This document shows, in pieces, positions 12,232 to 24,849 of a stretch of 64,000 nucleotides of DNA. Below the pieces are notes generated by a model that was not told the origin of the DNA, ran no database searches, and worked only from the letters and a program-made list of their open reading frames with translations. A program made the translations under genes and the position numbers. Positions within the stretch are counted from its first letter, which is position 1; the number at the start of each line of letters is the position of its first letter. This DNA is from Stomorhina lunata (taxonomy: Eukaryota > Arthropoda > Insecta > Diptera > Rhiniidae), in assembly GCA_933228675.1 (NCBI GenBank), contig OW121742.1:38167255-38231254 (forward strand), in the 5' to 3' direction.

Positions 12232-14570
12232 AGATTTCTTATTTTGATATGAATTTTTTTTTAAATTTCTTATTTTTAGGAAAGTTTTCGAAATTTGTTT
12301 TTAGGCAGTTTCAAAACAAACTTTTATTTTTATAGGATATTTTTCAAAATTTTCTTGTTTTTATAGAAAATTTTTCAAAAATTTCTAAAAATTTCTTTCT
12401 TTATAGGAATTTTTTCAAAAATTTCTTATTTTTATAGGAAAATTTTCAAATTTTTTATTCTTATAGGAAATTTTTTAAAAATTTCTAATTTTTATAGAAA
12501 AATTTTAAAAAAACTCCTATTTTTATAGAAAATTTTTCAAAAATTTTTACCTTTATAGAAAATTTATCACAAATTTCTCATTTTTATAGGAAATTTTTCA
12601 CGAATTTCTTATTTTTATTGGAAATTTTTCAAAAACTTCTTATTTTTATAGGAAATTTCTCAAAAATTTCTTATTTTTATAGGAATTTTTAAAAAAATTT
12701 CATATCTTTATAGGAAATTTTTCAAAAATTTGTTATTTTTATAGGAAATTTTTCAAAACATACTTATTTTTTTTAATTTTTTGGGAATAATGTCTTATTT
12801 TGATAGGAGTTTTTTTTTAAATTTCTAAATTTTATAAGAAAATTTTTCAAAATTTTCTTATTTTTATAAGAACTTTTTCAAAACTTTCTTATTTTTACAC
12901 GAAATTTTTTTAAAATATCTTATTTTTATAGAAAATTTTTCAAAAATTTCTTATTTTTTTAAGAAATTTTAGAAAATTTTCAAAAATTTGTTATTTTTAT
13001 AGGAAATTTTAAAAGGAAATTTTTACAAAAATGTCTTATTTTTATAGGAAATTTTTGAAAAATTTCTTATTTTTATTAAAAATTTTTAAAAGTTTTTATT
13101 TTTATAGGAAATTCTTCAAAAATTTACTAATTGTACAGGAATATTTTCAAAAATTTCTTTTTTTTTTCAAGAAATTTTTAAGAAATTTCTTATTTTTTTT
13201 TTAAGAAATTTTCTAAATCTTCTTATTTTTAAAAGAAATTTTTCAAAAATTTCATATTTTTATATGAAATATTTTAAAAATTTCTTATTTTTTTTTTTCT
13301 TTGGAAATTTTTCAAAAAATTCTTATTTTTATAGGAAATTTTTCAAAAATTTTTTCTTTTTATAAGAAATTTTTCAAAACGTTCTTATTTTTCTAGAAAA
13401 ATTTTCAAAAATTTCTTATTTTTATAGGAAATTTTTCAAAAACTTCTTATTTTTATTGGAAAATTTTCAAAAATTTCTTATTTTTATAGGAAATTTTTCA
13501 AAAATTTCTTATTTTTCAAACATTTATTATCTGTGTAGGAATTTTTTAAAAATTTCTTATTTGTATAGGAAATTAAAAAAAAATCTTATTTTTATGGAAA
13601 ATTTTCAAAAAATTTTTGAAAAATTTCTTATTTTTATAAAAAATTTTTAAAAAATTTCTTATTTTTATAGAAAATTTTTCAAAAATTTCTTATTTTTTTT
13701 AAGAAATTTTAGAAAATTTTCAAAAATTTGTTTTTTTATAAGAAATTTTAAAAGGAAATTTTTACAAAAATGTCTTATTTTTATAGGAAATTTTTTATTT
13801 TTATTAAAAATTTTTTAAAGTTTTATTTTTATAGGAAATTCTTCAAAAATTTACTAATTGTACAGGAATATTTTCAAAAATTTCTTTTTTTTTCAAGAAA
13901 TTTTTAAGAAATTTCTTATTTTTTTTTTTAAGAAATTTTCTAAATCTTCTTATTTTTAAAAGAAATTTTTCAAAAATTTCATATTTTTATATGAAATATT
14001 TTAAAAATTTCTTATTTTTTTTTTCTTTGGAAATTTTTCAAAAAATTCTTATTTTTATAGGAAATTTTTCAAAATTTTTTTTTTATAAGAAATTTTTCAA
14101 AACGTTCTTATTTTTCTAGAAAAATTTCTTATTTTTATAGGAAATTTTTCAAAAACTTCTTATTTTTATAGGAAATTTTTCAAAAAATTCTTATTTTTAT
14201 AGGAAAATTTTCAAAAATTTCTTATTTTTATAGGAAATTTTTCAAAAATTTCTTATTTTTATAGGAAATTTTTCAAAAATTTCTTATTTTTATAGGAAAT
14301 TTTTCAAAAATTTCTTGTTTTTATAGGAGATTTTTCAAAAATTTCTTATTTGTATACGAAAATTTTCAAACATTTATTATTTGTGTAGGAATTTTTTAAA
14401 AATTTCTTATTTGTATAGGAAATTAAAAAAAAAAATCTTATTTTTATGGAAAATTTTCAAAAATGTCTTATTTTTATAGGAAAATTTTCAAAAATTTCTT
14501 ATTTTTATAAAAAATTTTTTTTTAAATTTCTTATTTTTATAACAAATTTTTCAAAAATTTTTTATTTTAT
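12232..14570. repeat. 31-bp satellite A, degenerate forward array
   Basis: Same family as 6580-7255 in forward sense, but with many substitutions and indels. It contains an internal duplication of about 739 bp: the unusual segment AAGGAAATTTTTACAAAAATG occurs at about 13015 and again at about 13754, with matching flanks (the AAGAAATTTTAGAAAATTTTC variant before it, TTACTAATTGTACAGGAATA after it). Apparent open frames inside are products of the repeat. Confidence 0.88.
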
Positions 14571-15230
14571 ATATGAAAAGGAATATTACATACTTTCATG
14601 TAACATATGATTAAATACTCTCACTCGTAAGTAGTTATACATTCCAATAGAATAATACAATATTTCCTTCCATCTCTATGGCAGTAAAGTTGAATTTGTT
14701 ATTTTCATAAATAAAATGCAAAACAACTCAAACCGTTGACGTGTTCAAAGATATTAAGGTAAGACCATTTAAATGGATTTCATCACGTAGAGGTAGAGAA
14801 AATTCTTTTATAAATTGCTCAGTTTGGTTCATTTCACAAATTAAAATAAGAAACATAGAAAACTTTTTCTTAACTAGTATTTTTTACAATCAGTCTACAT
14901 TCACACCAGTCAGGTTTGGCTCATCAAGTCATGAGTTTGTATGAGAAAAATCTGACAGAATTAAAATTGATACAAACATTAACGTACTATCTATCTAGTT
15001 TACGAAAATTTTGAGAATTTTTATTAAATTTAAATAAAATTAAAAATCTGAAGAAAATATTGGTGTGTGAACACAAATGCAGGTTCAACAGAAATTTGAA
15101 AAGAAAACTGATCAAGTTAACCTGATGTGTGTGAAACAGCACTTATTTTTGGTGTTATTTATACGACCTTCTTCGTTTAAAAATTTTGAGGAATAATATT
15201 TTGTACATATATATTAGTATCAATTTGAAG
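14571..15230. other. Unique island between two satellite A arrays
   Basis: Non-repetitive, slightly less AT-rich sequence. A 67-codon plus frame at 14741-14944 has only a GTG at its beginning and no recognisable domain. No gene is claimed. Confidence 0.4.
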
Positions 15231-18200
15231 GAATAACAATTTTTCAAAAATTTCTTATTTTTATAGGAAATTTTTCAATAATTTCTTTTTTTATAGGAAA
15301 TTTTTCAAAAATTTCTTATTTTTATAGGAAATTTTTCAAAAATTTCTTATTTTTTATAGGAAATTTTTCAAAAATTTCTTATTTTTTATAGGAAATTTTT
15401 CAAAAATTTCTTATTTTTATAGGGAAATTTTCAAAACTTTCTTCTTTTTATAGGAAATTTTTCAAAAATTTCTTATTTTTATAGGAAATTTTTCAAAAAT
15501 TTCTTATTTTTATAGGGAAATTTTCAAAAATTCCTTATTTTTACAGGAAATTTTTCAAAAATTTCTTATTTTTATAGGAAATTTTTCAAAAATTTCTTCT
15601 TTTTATAGAAAATTTTTCAAACATTTCTTATTTTTATAGGAAAATTTTCAAAAGTTTCTTATTTTTATAGGAAATTTTTAAAAAAATTCTTATTTTTATA
15701 GGAAATTTTTCAAAAATTTCTTATTTTTATAGAAAATTTTTCAAAAATTTCTTATTTTTATAGGAAATTTTTTAAAAATTTCTTATTTTTATAGAAAATT
15801 TTTCAAAAATTTCTTGTTTTTAAAGGAAAATTTTCAAAAATTTCTTATTTGTATAGGAAATTTTTCAAAAATTTCTTATTTTTTATAGGAAATTTTTCAA
15901 AAATTTCTTATTTTTTATAGGAAATTTTTCAAAAATTTCTTATTTTTATAGAAAATTTTTCAAAAATTTCTTAATTTTATACGAAAATTTTCAAAAGTTT
16001 CTTCTTTTTATAGGAAATTTTTACAAAAATTCCTTTTTTTATAGGAAATTTTTAAAAAAAAATCTTATTTTTATAGGAAATTTTTCAAAAATTTCTTATT
16101 TTTATAGGAAATTTTTCAAAAATTTCTTATTTTTATAGGAAATTTTTCAAAAATTTCTTACTTTTATAGGAAATTTTTCAAAAATTTCTTATTTTGACAG
16201 GAAATTTTTCAAAAATTTCTTATTTTATAGGAAATTTTTCAAAAATTTCTTATTTTTATAGGAAAATTTTCAAAAGTTTCTTATTTTTATAGGAAATTTA
16301 AAAAAAAATTCTTATTTTTATAGAAAATTTTTCAAAAATTTCTTATTTGTATAGGAAATTTTTCAAAAATTTCTTATTTTTATAGGAAATTTTTCAAAAA
16401 TTTCTTATTTTTTATAGGAAATTTTTCAAAAATTTCTTATTTTTATAGAAAATTTTTCAAAAATTTCTTAATTTTATACGAAAATTTTCAAAAGTTTCTT
16501 CTTTTTATAGGAAATTTTTACAAAAATTCCTTTTTTTATAGGAAATTTTAAAAAAAAAATCTTATTTTTATAGGAAATTTTTCAAAAATTTCTTATTTTT
16601 ATAGGAAATTTTTCAAAAATTTCTTATTTTTATAGGAAATTTTTCAAAAATTTCTTACTTTTATAGGAAATTTTTCAAAAATTTCTTATTTTGACAGGAA
16701 ATTTTTCAAAAATTTCTTATTTTATAGGAAATTTTTCAAAAATTTCTTATTTTTATAGGAAAATTTTCAAAAGTTTCTTATTTTTATAGGAAATTTTTAA
16801 AAAAATTCTTATTTTTATAGGAAATTTTTCAAAAATTTCTTATTTTTATAGAAAATTTTTCAAAAATTTCTTATTTTTATAGGAAATTTTTTAAAAATTT
16901 CTTATTTTTATAGAAAATTTTTCAAAAATTTCTTGTTTTTAAAGGAAAATTTTCAAAAATTTCTTATTTGTATAGGAAATTTTTCAAAAATTTCTTATTT
17001 TTTATAGGAAATTTTTCAAAAATTTCTTATTTTTTATAGGAAATTTTTCAAAAATTTCTTATTTTTATAGAAAATTTTTCAAAAATTTCTTAATTTTATA
17101 CGAAAATTTTCAAAAGTTTCTTCTTTTTATAGGAAATTTTTACAAAAATTCCTTTTTTTATAGGAAATTTTAAAAAAAAATCTTATTTTTATAGGAAATT
17201 TTTTAAAAATTTCTTATTTTTATAGGAAATTTTTCAAAAATTTCTTATTTTTATAGGAAATTTTTCAAAAATTTCTTACTTTTATAGGAAATTTTTCAAA
17301 AATTTCTTATTTTGACAGGAAATTTTTCAAAAATTTCTTATTTTATAGGAAATTTTTCAAAAATTTCTTATTTTTATAGGAAAATTTTCAAAAGTTTCTT
17401 ATTTTTATAGGAAATTTAAAAAAAAATTCTGATTTTTATAGAAAATTTTTCAAAAATTTCTTATTTGTATAGGAAATTTTTCAAAAATTTCTTATTTTTA
17501 TAGGAAATTTTTCAAAAATTTCTTATTTTTTATAGGAAATTTTTCAAAAATTTCTTATTTTTATAGAAAATTTTTCAAAAATTTCTTAATTTTATACGAA
17601 AATTTTCAAAAGTTTCTTCTTTTTATAGGAAATTTTTACAAAAATTCCTTTTTTTATAGGAAATTTAAAAAAAAAATCTTATTTTTATAGGAAATTTTTC
17701 AAAAATTTCTTATTTTTATAGGAAATTTTTCAAAAATTTCTTATTTTTATAGGAAATTTTTCAAAAATTTCTTACTTTTATAGGAAATTTTTCAAAAATT
17801 TCTTATTTTGACAGGAAATTTTTCAAAAATTTCTTATTTTATAGGAAATTTTTCAAAAATTTCTTATTTTTATAGGAAAATTTTCAAAAGTTTCTTATTT
17901 TTATAGGAAATTTAAAAAAAAAATTCTTATTTTTATAGAAAATTTTTCAAAAATTTCTTATTTTTATAGAAAATTTTTCAAAAATTTCTTATTTTTATAG
18001 GAAATTTTTCAAAAATTTCTTATTTTTATAGCAAATTTTTCAAAAGGTTCTTATTTTTATAGAAAATTTTTAAAAAATTTCTAATTTTTATAGGAAATTT
18101 TTCAAAAATTTCTTATTTTTATAAGAAATTTTTCAAAAATTTCTTATTTTTATAAGAAATTTTTCAAAAATTTCTTATTTTTATAGGAATTTTTTCATAA

Positions 18201-18658
18201 ATTTCTTACTTTTATTGGAAATTTTTCAAGAATTTCTTTTTTTTATAGGAAATTTTTCAAAAATTTCTTATTTTTATAGGAAATTTTTCAAAAATTTCTT
18301 ATTTTTATAGGAAATTTTTCAAAAATTTCTTAGTTTTACAGAAAATTTTTCAAAAATTTCTTATTTTTACAGAAAATTTTTCAAAAATTTCTAATTTTTA
18401 TTGGAAATTTTTCAAAAATTTCTTATTTTTATAGGAAATTTTTCAAAAATTTCTTATTTTTATAGGAAATTTTTCAAAAATTTCTTACTTTTATAGGAAA
18501 TTTTTCAAAAATTTCTTATTTTGACAGGAAATTTTTCAAAAATTTCTTATTTTTATAACAATTTTTTCAAAAATTTCTTATTTTATAGGAAATTTTTCAA
18601 AAATTTCTTATTTTTATAGGAAATTTTTAAAAAATTTCTTATATTTGTAGGAAATTTT
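15231..18658. repeat. 31-bp satellite A, long forward array with higher-order repeats
   Basis: About 110 units of the 31-bp monomer in forward sense. The variant monomer carrying TTTTGACAGGAAA marks a higher-order structure. It occurs at about 16196, 16693, 17314, 17810 and 18523, spaced 497, 621, 496 and 713 bp, each close to a multiple of 31. Other variants (TTTTATACGAAAATTTTC, AAAAATTCCTTTTTTTATAG) keep the same order around each marker. The 16196/16693 pair repeats as 17314/17810, so a ~1117-bp block (36 monomers) has duplicated. This is typical of satellite growth by unequal exchange of multimers. Confidence 0.9.
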
Positions 18659-20085
18659 TTTCTGTCTGTCTCTGTATGCTTTAAGCTCTTTCACTTTTGT
18701 ACCACAGTGTAATTGTTAATATATATTTGAGTTTTTAAAAGAGACATTGATAACAACAAACATTTCCATTGATAACGATATGATTAGGTGTCATATACAT
18801 GAATACACACACATTAACAAAAAAACTTATAAGGATTTTATATACAATCATACATACATATCTACTTATAAGTATATATATGTATGTGTGTAAATCATTT
18901 ATGTATTAATATTAAGTGTGATTGTGCATATACGTCTAAGTACAAAAGTACAAGGATAACATGTTATTAGACACGTTCCACGTTTTCATGTGAATGCCAA
19001 TGAATGTTGCGAAGAATTTTACATACCATCGAAACAATCAACCAACCTACACTTGTACACTTGTACTCTCACTTTACATTTACACTTGAGTTATCAAAGA
19101 ATATATCAGTCAATATTAAAATATATAGAAAATAATAGAAAAAAAAGCGAAGATAAAGAAATAAATACCAAGAAAAACAACACGTTCGCAGCTTTATTCA
19201 TTTTTGCTCCAATTTTATTTTTTTTTATAGATTTCTTTGCTTTTTCCAGGCAACATTACAATTTCTAAAGTATCTCTAAGTATCTAAGGATTCACAAGTA
19301 TTTTATTCAATTTGTTTCTATTGTTGGTTACGGAGGTTTAGGGGGAGCCTTAACTTAAGCATAAATATAATTAGTTGGTTTAGTTGCTGAAGGAGAATGG
19401 GAATTTATTTAATATTCTAGTTAAGTAATTTTGGGGAAAATTAGTTAGATAGAAAATAAATTTGATTATAATAGAAAAAAAAAATAAATTAAAAGTGGAA
19501 TTGGAAAACTTTATTCTAAATTCCATGAACTCCCTAATATTAACAACAAAAAAAATGTCATATTTCTTAACACATGTAAATATGTAGCTATTTACTCTTG
19601 CAGATGTAAAAAGCTTGATGGTATTTTACATTATTAACTTGATATGTTCATAACAACTTGTAGGCAAACTCATTTACCAAATACATGAATTACTCAATGA
19701 TATGTCAAGTGTTAAGTAAAATCTATTTACACATACTAACTTCATATTCTCATACATAAATACATATCTTCCATATCTGTATCTTTGTATTTCTGCACAT
19801 TTGAGTATTTATTTATTCGTTTTTTATCATCTTCTATTGATGTATAAACGCTTAATACCTACGAATCTACATTAATATGTAGACGAAAGTATAAACCATT
19901 ATACATAAATTCATAAGTACATGTATAGACATAAATAAATACGTGATATTAAATTTTTGATTTTTATTTTATTTATATCATTTCATTGCGAAAATAATAT
20001 TAAGCCAAAATGTTCTACAAGTAAAAGGAATATTAAAAATAATATGGTTATAGGTTAAACAACACAGTGCTGCAACATTTATGTT
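18659..20085. other. Unique island, no convincing gene
   Basis: Separates forward and reverse arrays of satellite A. It contains short microsatellite-like CATACATA/TATGTATG runs near 18845-18890. A 92-codon plus frame (18990-19268) begins at GTG, has no in-frame ATG near its start and matches nothing I know. Confidence 0.4.
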
Positions 20086-21408
20086 TTTCTTTCCTATAAG
20101 AATTTTTGTTAAAAATAAGAAATTTTTTAAAAATTTCCTATATAAATAAAAATTTTTTGAAAAATTTCCTATAAAAATAAGAAATTTTTGAAAATTTCCT
20201 TTAAAAATAAGAAAATTTTGAAAAAATTGCTATAAAAATAAGAAATTTTTGAATAATTTGCTATAAAAACAGGAAATTTTTGAATAATTTGCTATAAAAA
20301 CAGGAAATTTTTGAAAAATTTCCTATAAAAATAAGAAATTTTTGAAAAATTTCCTATAAAAATAAGAAATTTTTGAAAAATTTCCTATAAAAATAAGAAA
20401 TTTTTGAAAAATTTCCTATAAAAATAAGAAATTTTTGAAAAATTTCCTATAAAAATAAGAAATTTTTGAAAAATTTCCTATAAAAATAAGAAATTTTTGA
20501 AAAATTTCCTATAAAAATAAGAAATTTTTGAAAAATTTCCTATAAAAATAAGAAATTTTTGAAAAATTTCCTATAAAAATAAGAAATTTTTGAAAAATTT
20601 CCTATAAAAATAAGAAATTTTTGAAAAATTTCCTATAAAAATAAGAAATTTTTGAAAAATTTCCTATAAAAATAAGAAATTTTTGAAAAATTTCCTATAA
20701 AAATAAGAAATTTTTGAAAAATTTCCTATCAAAATAAGAAATTTTTGAAAAATTTCCTATAAAAATAAGAAATTTTTGAACAATTTCCTATAAAAATAAG
20801 AAATTTTTGAAAATTTTCCTATAAAAATAAGAAATTTTTGAAAAATTTCCTATAAAAATAAGAAATTTTTGAAAAATTTCCTATAAAAATAAGAAATTTT
20901 TGAAAAATTTCCTATAAAAATAAGAAATTTTTGAAAAATTTCCTATAAAAATAATACATTTTTGAAAAATTTCCTATGAAAATAAGAAATTTTTGAAAAA
21001 TTTTCTACAAAAATAAGAAATTTTGATAAATTTCCTATAAAAATAAGAAAACTTTAAAAATGTCCCACAAAATAAGAACTTTTTGAAAATTTTCCTATAA
21101 AAATAAGAAAATTTTCAAAAATGTCCCATAAAAACAAGAAAATTTTGTAAACTTCCTATAAAAATACAAAATTTTTGAAAAATGTCCCATAAAAAAAATT
21201 TTTTTAAAAATAAGAATTTTTTGAAAAATTCTCATAAAAACAAGAAATTTTTGAAAAATTTCCTATAAAAATAAAAAATTTTGGAAAAATTTCCTACAAA
21301 ACTAAGAAATTTCTGAAAACTTTCATATAAAAAAAATTATGAAAAATTTCCTATAAAATTAAGAAATTTTTGATTAATTTCTAATTAAAATAAGAAATTT
21401 GTGAAAAA
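20086..21408. repeat. 31-bp satellite A, reverse orientation, homogeneous core
   Basis: Monomers read CCTATAAAAATAAGAAATTT then TTGAAAAATTT, the reverse complement of the array at 15231-18658. From about 20290 to 20950 monomers are almost identical, which implies recent amplification. Both edges are degenerate. With the forward array it forms an inverted pair around a ~1.4-kb unique island. The array changes directly into the 12-bp satellite at about 21410. Confidence 0.92.
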
Positions 21409-21409
21409 A

Positions 21410-21945
21410 TTCCTTAGTCTATGTCTTAGTCTATGTCTTAGTCTATGTCTTAGTCTATGTCTTAGTCTATGTCTTAGTCTATGTCTTAGTCTATGTCTTA
21501 GTCTATGCCTTAGTCTATGTCTTAGTCTATGTCTTAGTCTATGTCTTTGTCTATGTCTTAGTCTATGTCTTAGTCTATGTCTTAGTCTATGTCTTAGTCT
21601 ATGTCTTAGTCTATGTCTTAGTCTATGTTTTAGTCTATGGCTTAGTCTATGTCTTAGTCTATGTCTTAGTCTATGTCTTAGTCTATGTCATAGTCTATGT
21701 CTTAGTCTATGTCTTAGTCTATGTCTCAATCTATGTCTTAGTCTATGTCTTAGTCTATGTCTTAGTCTATGTCATAGTCTATGTCTTACTCTGTGTCTTA
21801 GTCTATGTCTTACTCTGTGTCTTAGTCTATGTCTCAGTCTTTGTCTCAGTCTTTGTCTTAGTCTATGTCTTGGGCTATGTCTAAGGATAGGTCTTAGTTT
21901 ATGTTTATGTCTCAGTCTATGTTTTAGTCTATATCTATATATTTT
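21410..21945. repeat. 12-bp satellite, forward sense, ~44 copies
   Basis: The unit is CTTAGTCTATGT. Copies are regular to about 21770 and then carry more substitutions. Because 12 is a multiple of three it produces a 210-codon open frame (LSLC repeated) that is an artefact. The same satellite occurs reverse-complemented and more homogeneous at 48952-50903. Confidence 0.95.
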
Positions 21946-23530
21946 AGTAACCCTTTATAGTTTTATTTCCCACTACTTTCGCAATCTGCTAGTGAATGAA
22001 AACTTAATTGATTTTTGTGGGTTTTCGTGTTGAGAACAACAAAACCAAGATGAAGTTTTTCCGTACCCTAAACCATTAAGAAATTAAAGGAAATGAAAGA
22101 AGAAAATATAAAATTTGTTAAACGAATACAGCCAATTTACCCGATGCTTATGAAATACAGAAATTAACTTAAAAAACTTTTACAAATAATTAATTTAACT
22201 ATTACCAATGAGAGAAAATGTTAGAAATTAAACAATTAAAGTTGGGATGTAAAATAAATTAATAGATCCAGGTTTATTCTCTAGTCGTAGTCTTTAGTCT
22301 TTTGTCATAGCCCCTCGTTACAATTACTAGTCATAAGCAATTCTGGTTATATTTATTTCTAGTAGTAGGCATTACTAGTAGTCTCTTATCTTAGTCGCTA
22401 TCCTAAAAAACTAGTCATATTCCCTAGTTATTGTCTCTATTCATAGTCCCTATCCGTAGTATTTAGCCAAAGCCTAATCTAAGTCTTCTATTATAATATG
22501 AATCTATATAAAGAAGACTCTGCTCACAGAGTTCATTAGTAGTCACTTGTCATAGCCCCTACTAGTCAGGGTCCCAAAATATAATTAACATTAATAATAT
22601 TTTCACAAAATTTTATAATCTTTTATCAAAAAAGTAAAACATTTAAAAAATGTTTGTAATCGCGAAAATTTGAACTCAAAATTTCCATTTTCCCTAAAAA
22701 CGCCTTGCCGACCTTTGCGGCCTTGGTTCTTAATAATTACATCATTAAAATAAAATTATACAAAAAAAATTCTAATTAAAATGAAAAAATTCCAAAATGA
22801 TCCCTTTTTTCTACTTAAGAACTTAAAAAACAAATTTTGTATTTTCCTTAGAAGAAAAAAAGGTTCATTAAATGCTTCATTTTCCCAGAGCAAAAAATTG
22901 GAAAAAAAAATATGAAAAAGAAATTTCTCATTAAACACCTCATTAAATTTTAACTTTTCCAAAGATCTAACAAATTAGAAAAATATATTTAAACCATTAG
23001 GAAACCCCTCTTTATCATCACAATTATGTTGCCATGATTCTCTTGCTCTCTTAAAAATACAAAAAATTTACACTCAACTAAAATTAATTTTCCAAAGAAT
23101 TTAAAATTATTAAAATATAATTTCATATTTTCCTTTTTGAGAAGAAAAAAAAACACATTAAAAATGTTGTCATGGAAATTAAATTGAAATAAATTCTGAA
23201 CAACAATAAAAGTAGCACTTTTTCGATATTAATCATCAGCATCAACAAGGATTGTTTTTTATAGTTTTCTCATATCCTTTTCCAATGCAAAAAACAACAA
23301 AACAAGGTGACACCATAAACAACGTGAGTCAGTTGTAGTAACATGATCCATTATCCATTTTATAGTTGACATAATTCATACTAACACAAATATACAATGT
23401 TTTATATTTTAACATACATACAAGTATGTTCTGTTAATACCCTACACTAATACATATACCGATGCAAAAACATAGATACCTAATCTTATCTTATCTTTCT
23501 TATCTTTCTTATATTCTTAAACGAGCAATA
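21946..23530. other. AT-rich spacer with scattered CTAGTCATAG-like remnants
   Basis: From about 22270 to 22565 irregular TAGTCnTAGTC / CTAGTCATAGTCCCTA-like strings occur. They may be decayed relatives of the adjacent 12-bp satellite, which is inference. The remainder (22566-23530) shows no gene; a 68-codon minus frame at 22756-22962 is low-complexity. Confidence 0.4.
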
Positions 23531-23538
23531 ATTGTATG

Positions 23539-23542
<4 letters not shown>

Positions 23543-23574
<32 letters not shown>
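23543..23574. repeat. (TA)n microsatellite
   Basis: About 16 TA dinucleotides immediately before the first Helitron-like copy. A shorter (TA)n lies at 24835-24849, at the junction of copy one and copy two. The dinucleotide run therefore appears to belong to the element start or its preferred target. Confidence 0.9.
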
Positions 23575-23579
<5 letters not shown>

Positions 23580-24837
23580 GCTATCTCGAAAACGGCTCTA
23601 ACGATTTTGATAAAATTTGGACAGTGGGTATCTTTTTTGATGTATAGGTCGAAGAAGAAGGGACTTTTGGAACTTTTACCTCTAAGGGTAAAAACGGGTA
23701 AAAAGGGGAAAAAATCGAAAACGCTATATCTCCTTAAGTAATAGGTATAGAAACAAAATTTAAATTACGTTTTAAACAGCTATGAAAACAAACGGACAGG
23801 TGTTTGGTACTTTTTTGAAACTATGTCCGATAAGAGGTAAAAAAGGGTGAAAATAGTTTTTTTGGTACCTTTTTAACCCACTCTTATATTTTAAACTAAG
23901 GAATATAGAAAGAAACTTTGTACTGCAATCAATAGATGTGAAAGAAACTTTAAACACGTATTTGGTGCTTTTTTTATTTTGGGGCCAAAATGGGTAAAAA
24001 AGGGATAAAATGATAACTTCACATCTCAAAAAGTAATATGAATAGAAACATTATGTTAACTGCGTTTTAATAAAATGTAACGAATTCAACTGGTACCACA
24101 GAAGTACCAAATATGCATACGGAACTTTTTTGAAATTAGGGGATAAAAAGGGGAAAAAATTAATGAATGTTTGTCTGTATGTATGTTCTTTATAGAATAG
24201 TAAACTGTACATTTGATCATGTTATGCTCTTTAGCGAAGATGTTGCGGATAAGCCGGCGAAGGTTTTAAAGTTGATAAGACTAATTTCCGATAGATGGCG
24301 TCACTGAAAATTACTAAACATTAATTAAATCGTAAACTGTACATTTGATCATGCTACAATCTTTAGCAAAGTTGTTGCACATGAGCCGACGAAGGTTTCT
24401 TAGTTGGTATGAAGAAATTTCGACAGGTGGCGACACAGAAAATTACTCAAAATGAATTAAATCGTAAACTGTGCATTTGATCATGTTATAATCATAAGCA
24501 AAGTTGTTACGCATAAGCAAACGAAGGTTTCTTAGTTGGTATGAACAACTTCAGGTGGCGCCACTGAAAACTACTTAAAATGAAATAAATCATAAACTGT
24601 GCATTTGATCAGCAAAGTTGTTGCGCATGAGTCGACGTAGGTTTCTGTTGGTATGACCAATTTCCAAAATTATTAAAAGGAGTTAAACTGTAAACTATGC
24701 AAACTATGTGTTGGTCGGACAAAATAAATAAAATTATTCAAAATTAACTTTATAAAATAAAATACATACAAATTTTAAATTTGCCTCCAAATGCTTACCA
24801 TAAAGCTCCGAGCAAGGCTCGGTCAACCAGGTACTAT
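23575..24837 (+). mobile_element. Non-autonomous Helitron-like element, copy 1
   Basis: Starts with AATGGCTATCTCGAAAACGG. The body has blocks rich in GGGTAAAAAAGGG and GGTACTTTTTT. These are followed by four ~131-bp tandem modules (24201-24690) and then a terminal hairpin CCGAGC-AAG-GCTCGG (24808-24822) about 12 bp before the end (GGTACTAT). A GC-rich hairpin close to the 3' end is a feature of Helitron and Helentron/DINE-type elements. The end reads CTAT rather than the canonical CTRR, so the class is a probable rather than proven call. No transposase or Rep/helicase coding was seen. Copy 2 follows directly. Confidence 0.6.
24201..24690 (+). repeat. ~131-bp module array inside Helitron-like copy 1 (4 modules)
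   Basis: Each module begins GTAAACTGTACATTTGATCA, contains TTTAGCAAAGTTGTTGC and CGAAGGTTTCTTAG, and ends GGTGGCGCCACTGAAAATTA. Starts are near 24201, 24332, 24464 and 24591. The last module is shortened. Such internal module arrays are common in DINE/Helitron-like elements. Confidence 0.85.
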
Positions 24838-24849
24838 ATATATATATAG

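Noticed and set aside
14741..14944. 67-codon plus frame in the unique island
   Set aside because: Starts at GTG, and contains a GGTAAG donor-like string but no matching acceptor or recognisable protein motif.
18990..19268. 92-codon plus frame
   Set aside because: Begins at GTG without an in-frame ATG nearby, ends in a hydrophobic stretch from T-rich DNA, and no family was recognised.
21401..22033. 210-codon plus frame of LSLC repeats
   Set aside because: It is the 12-bp satellite read in frame; a period divisible by three keeps any frame open. There is no start context, signal or domain beyond the repeat.
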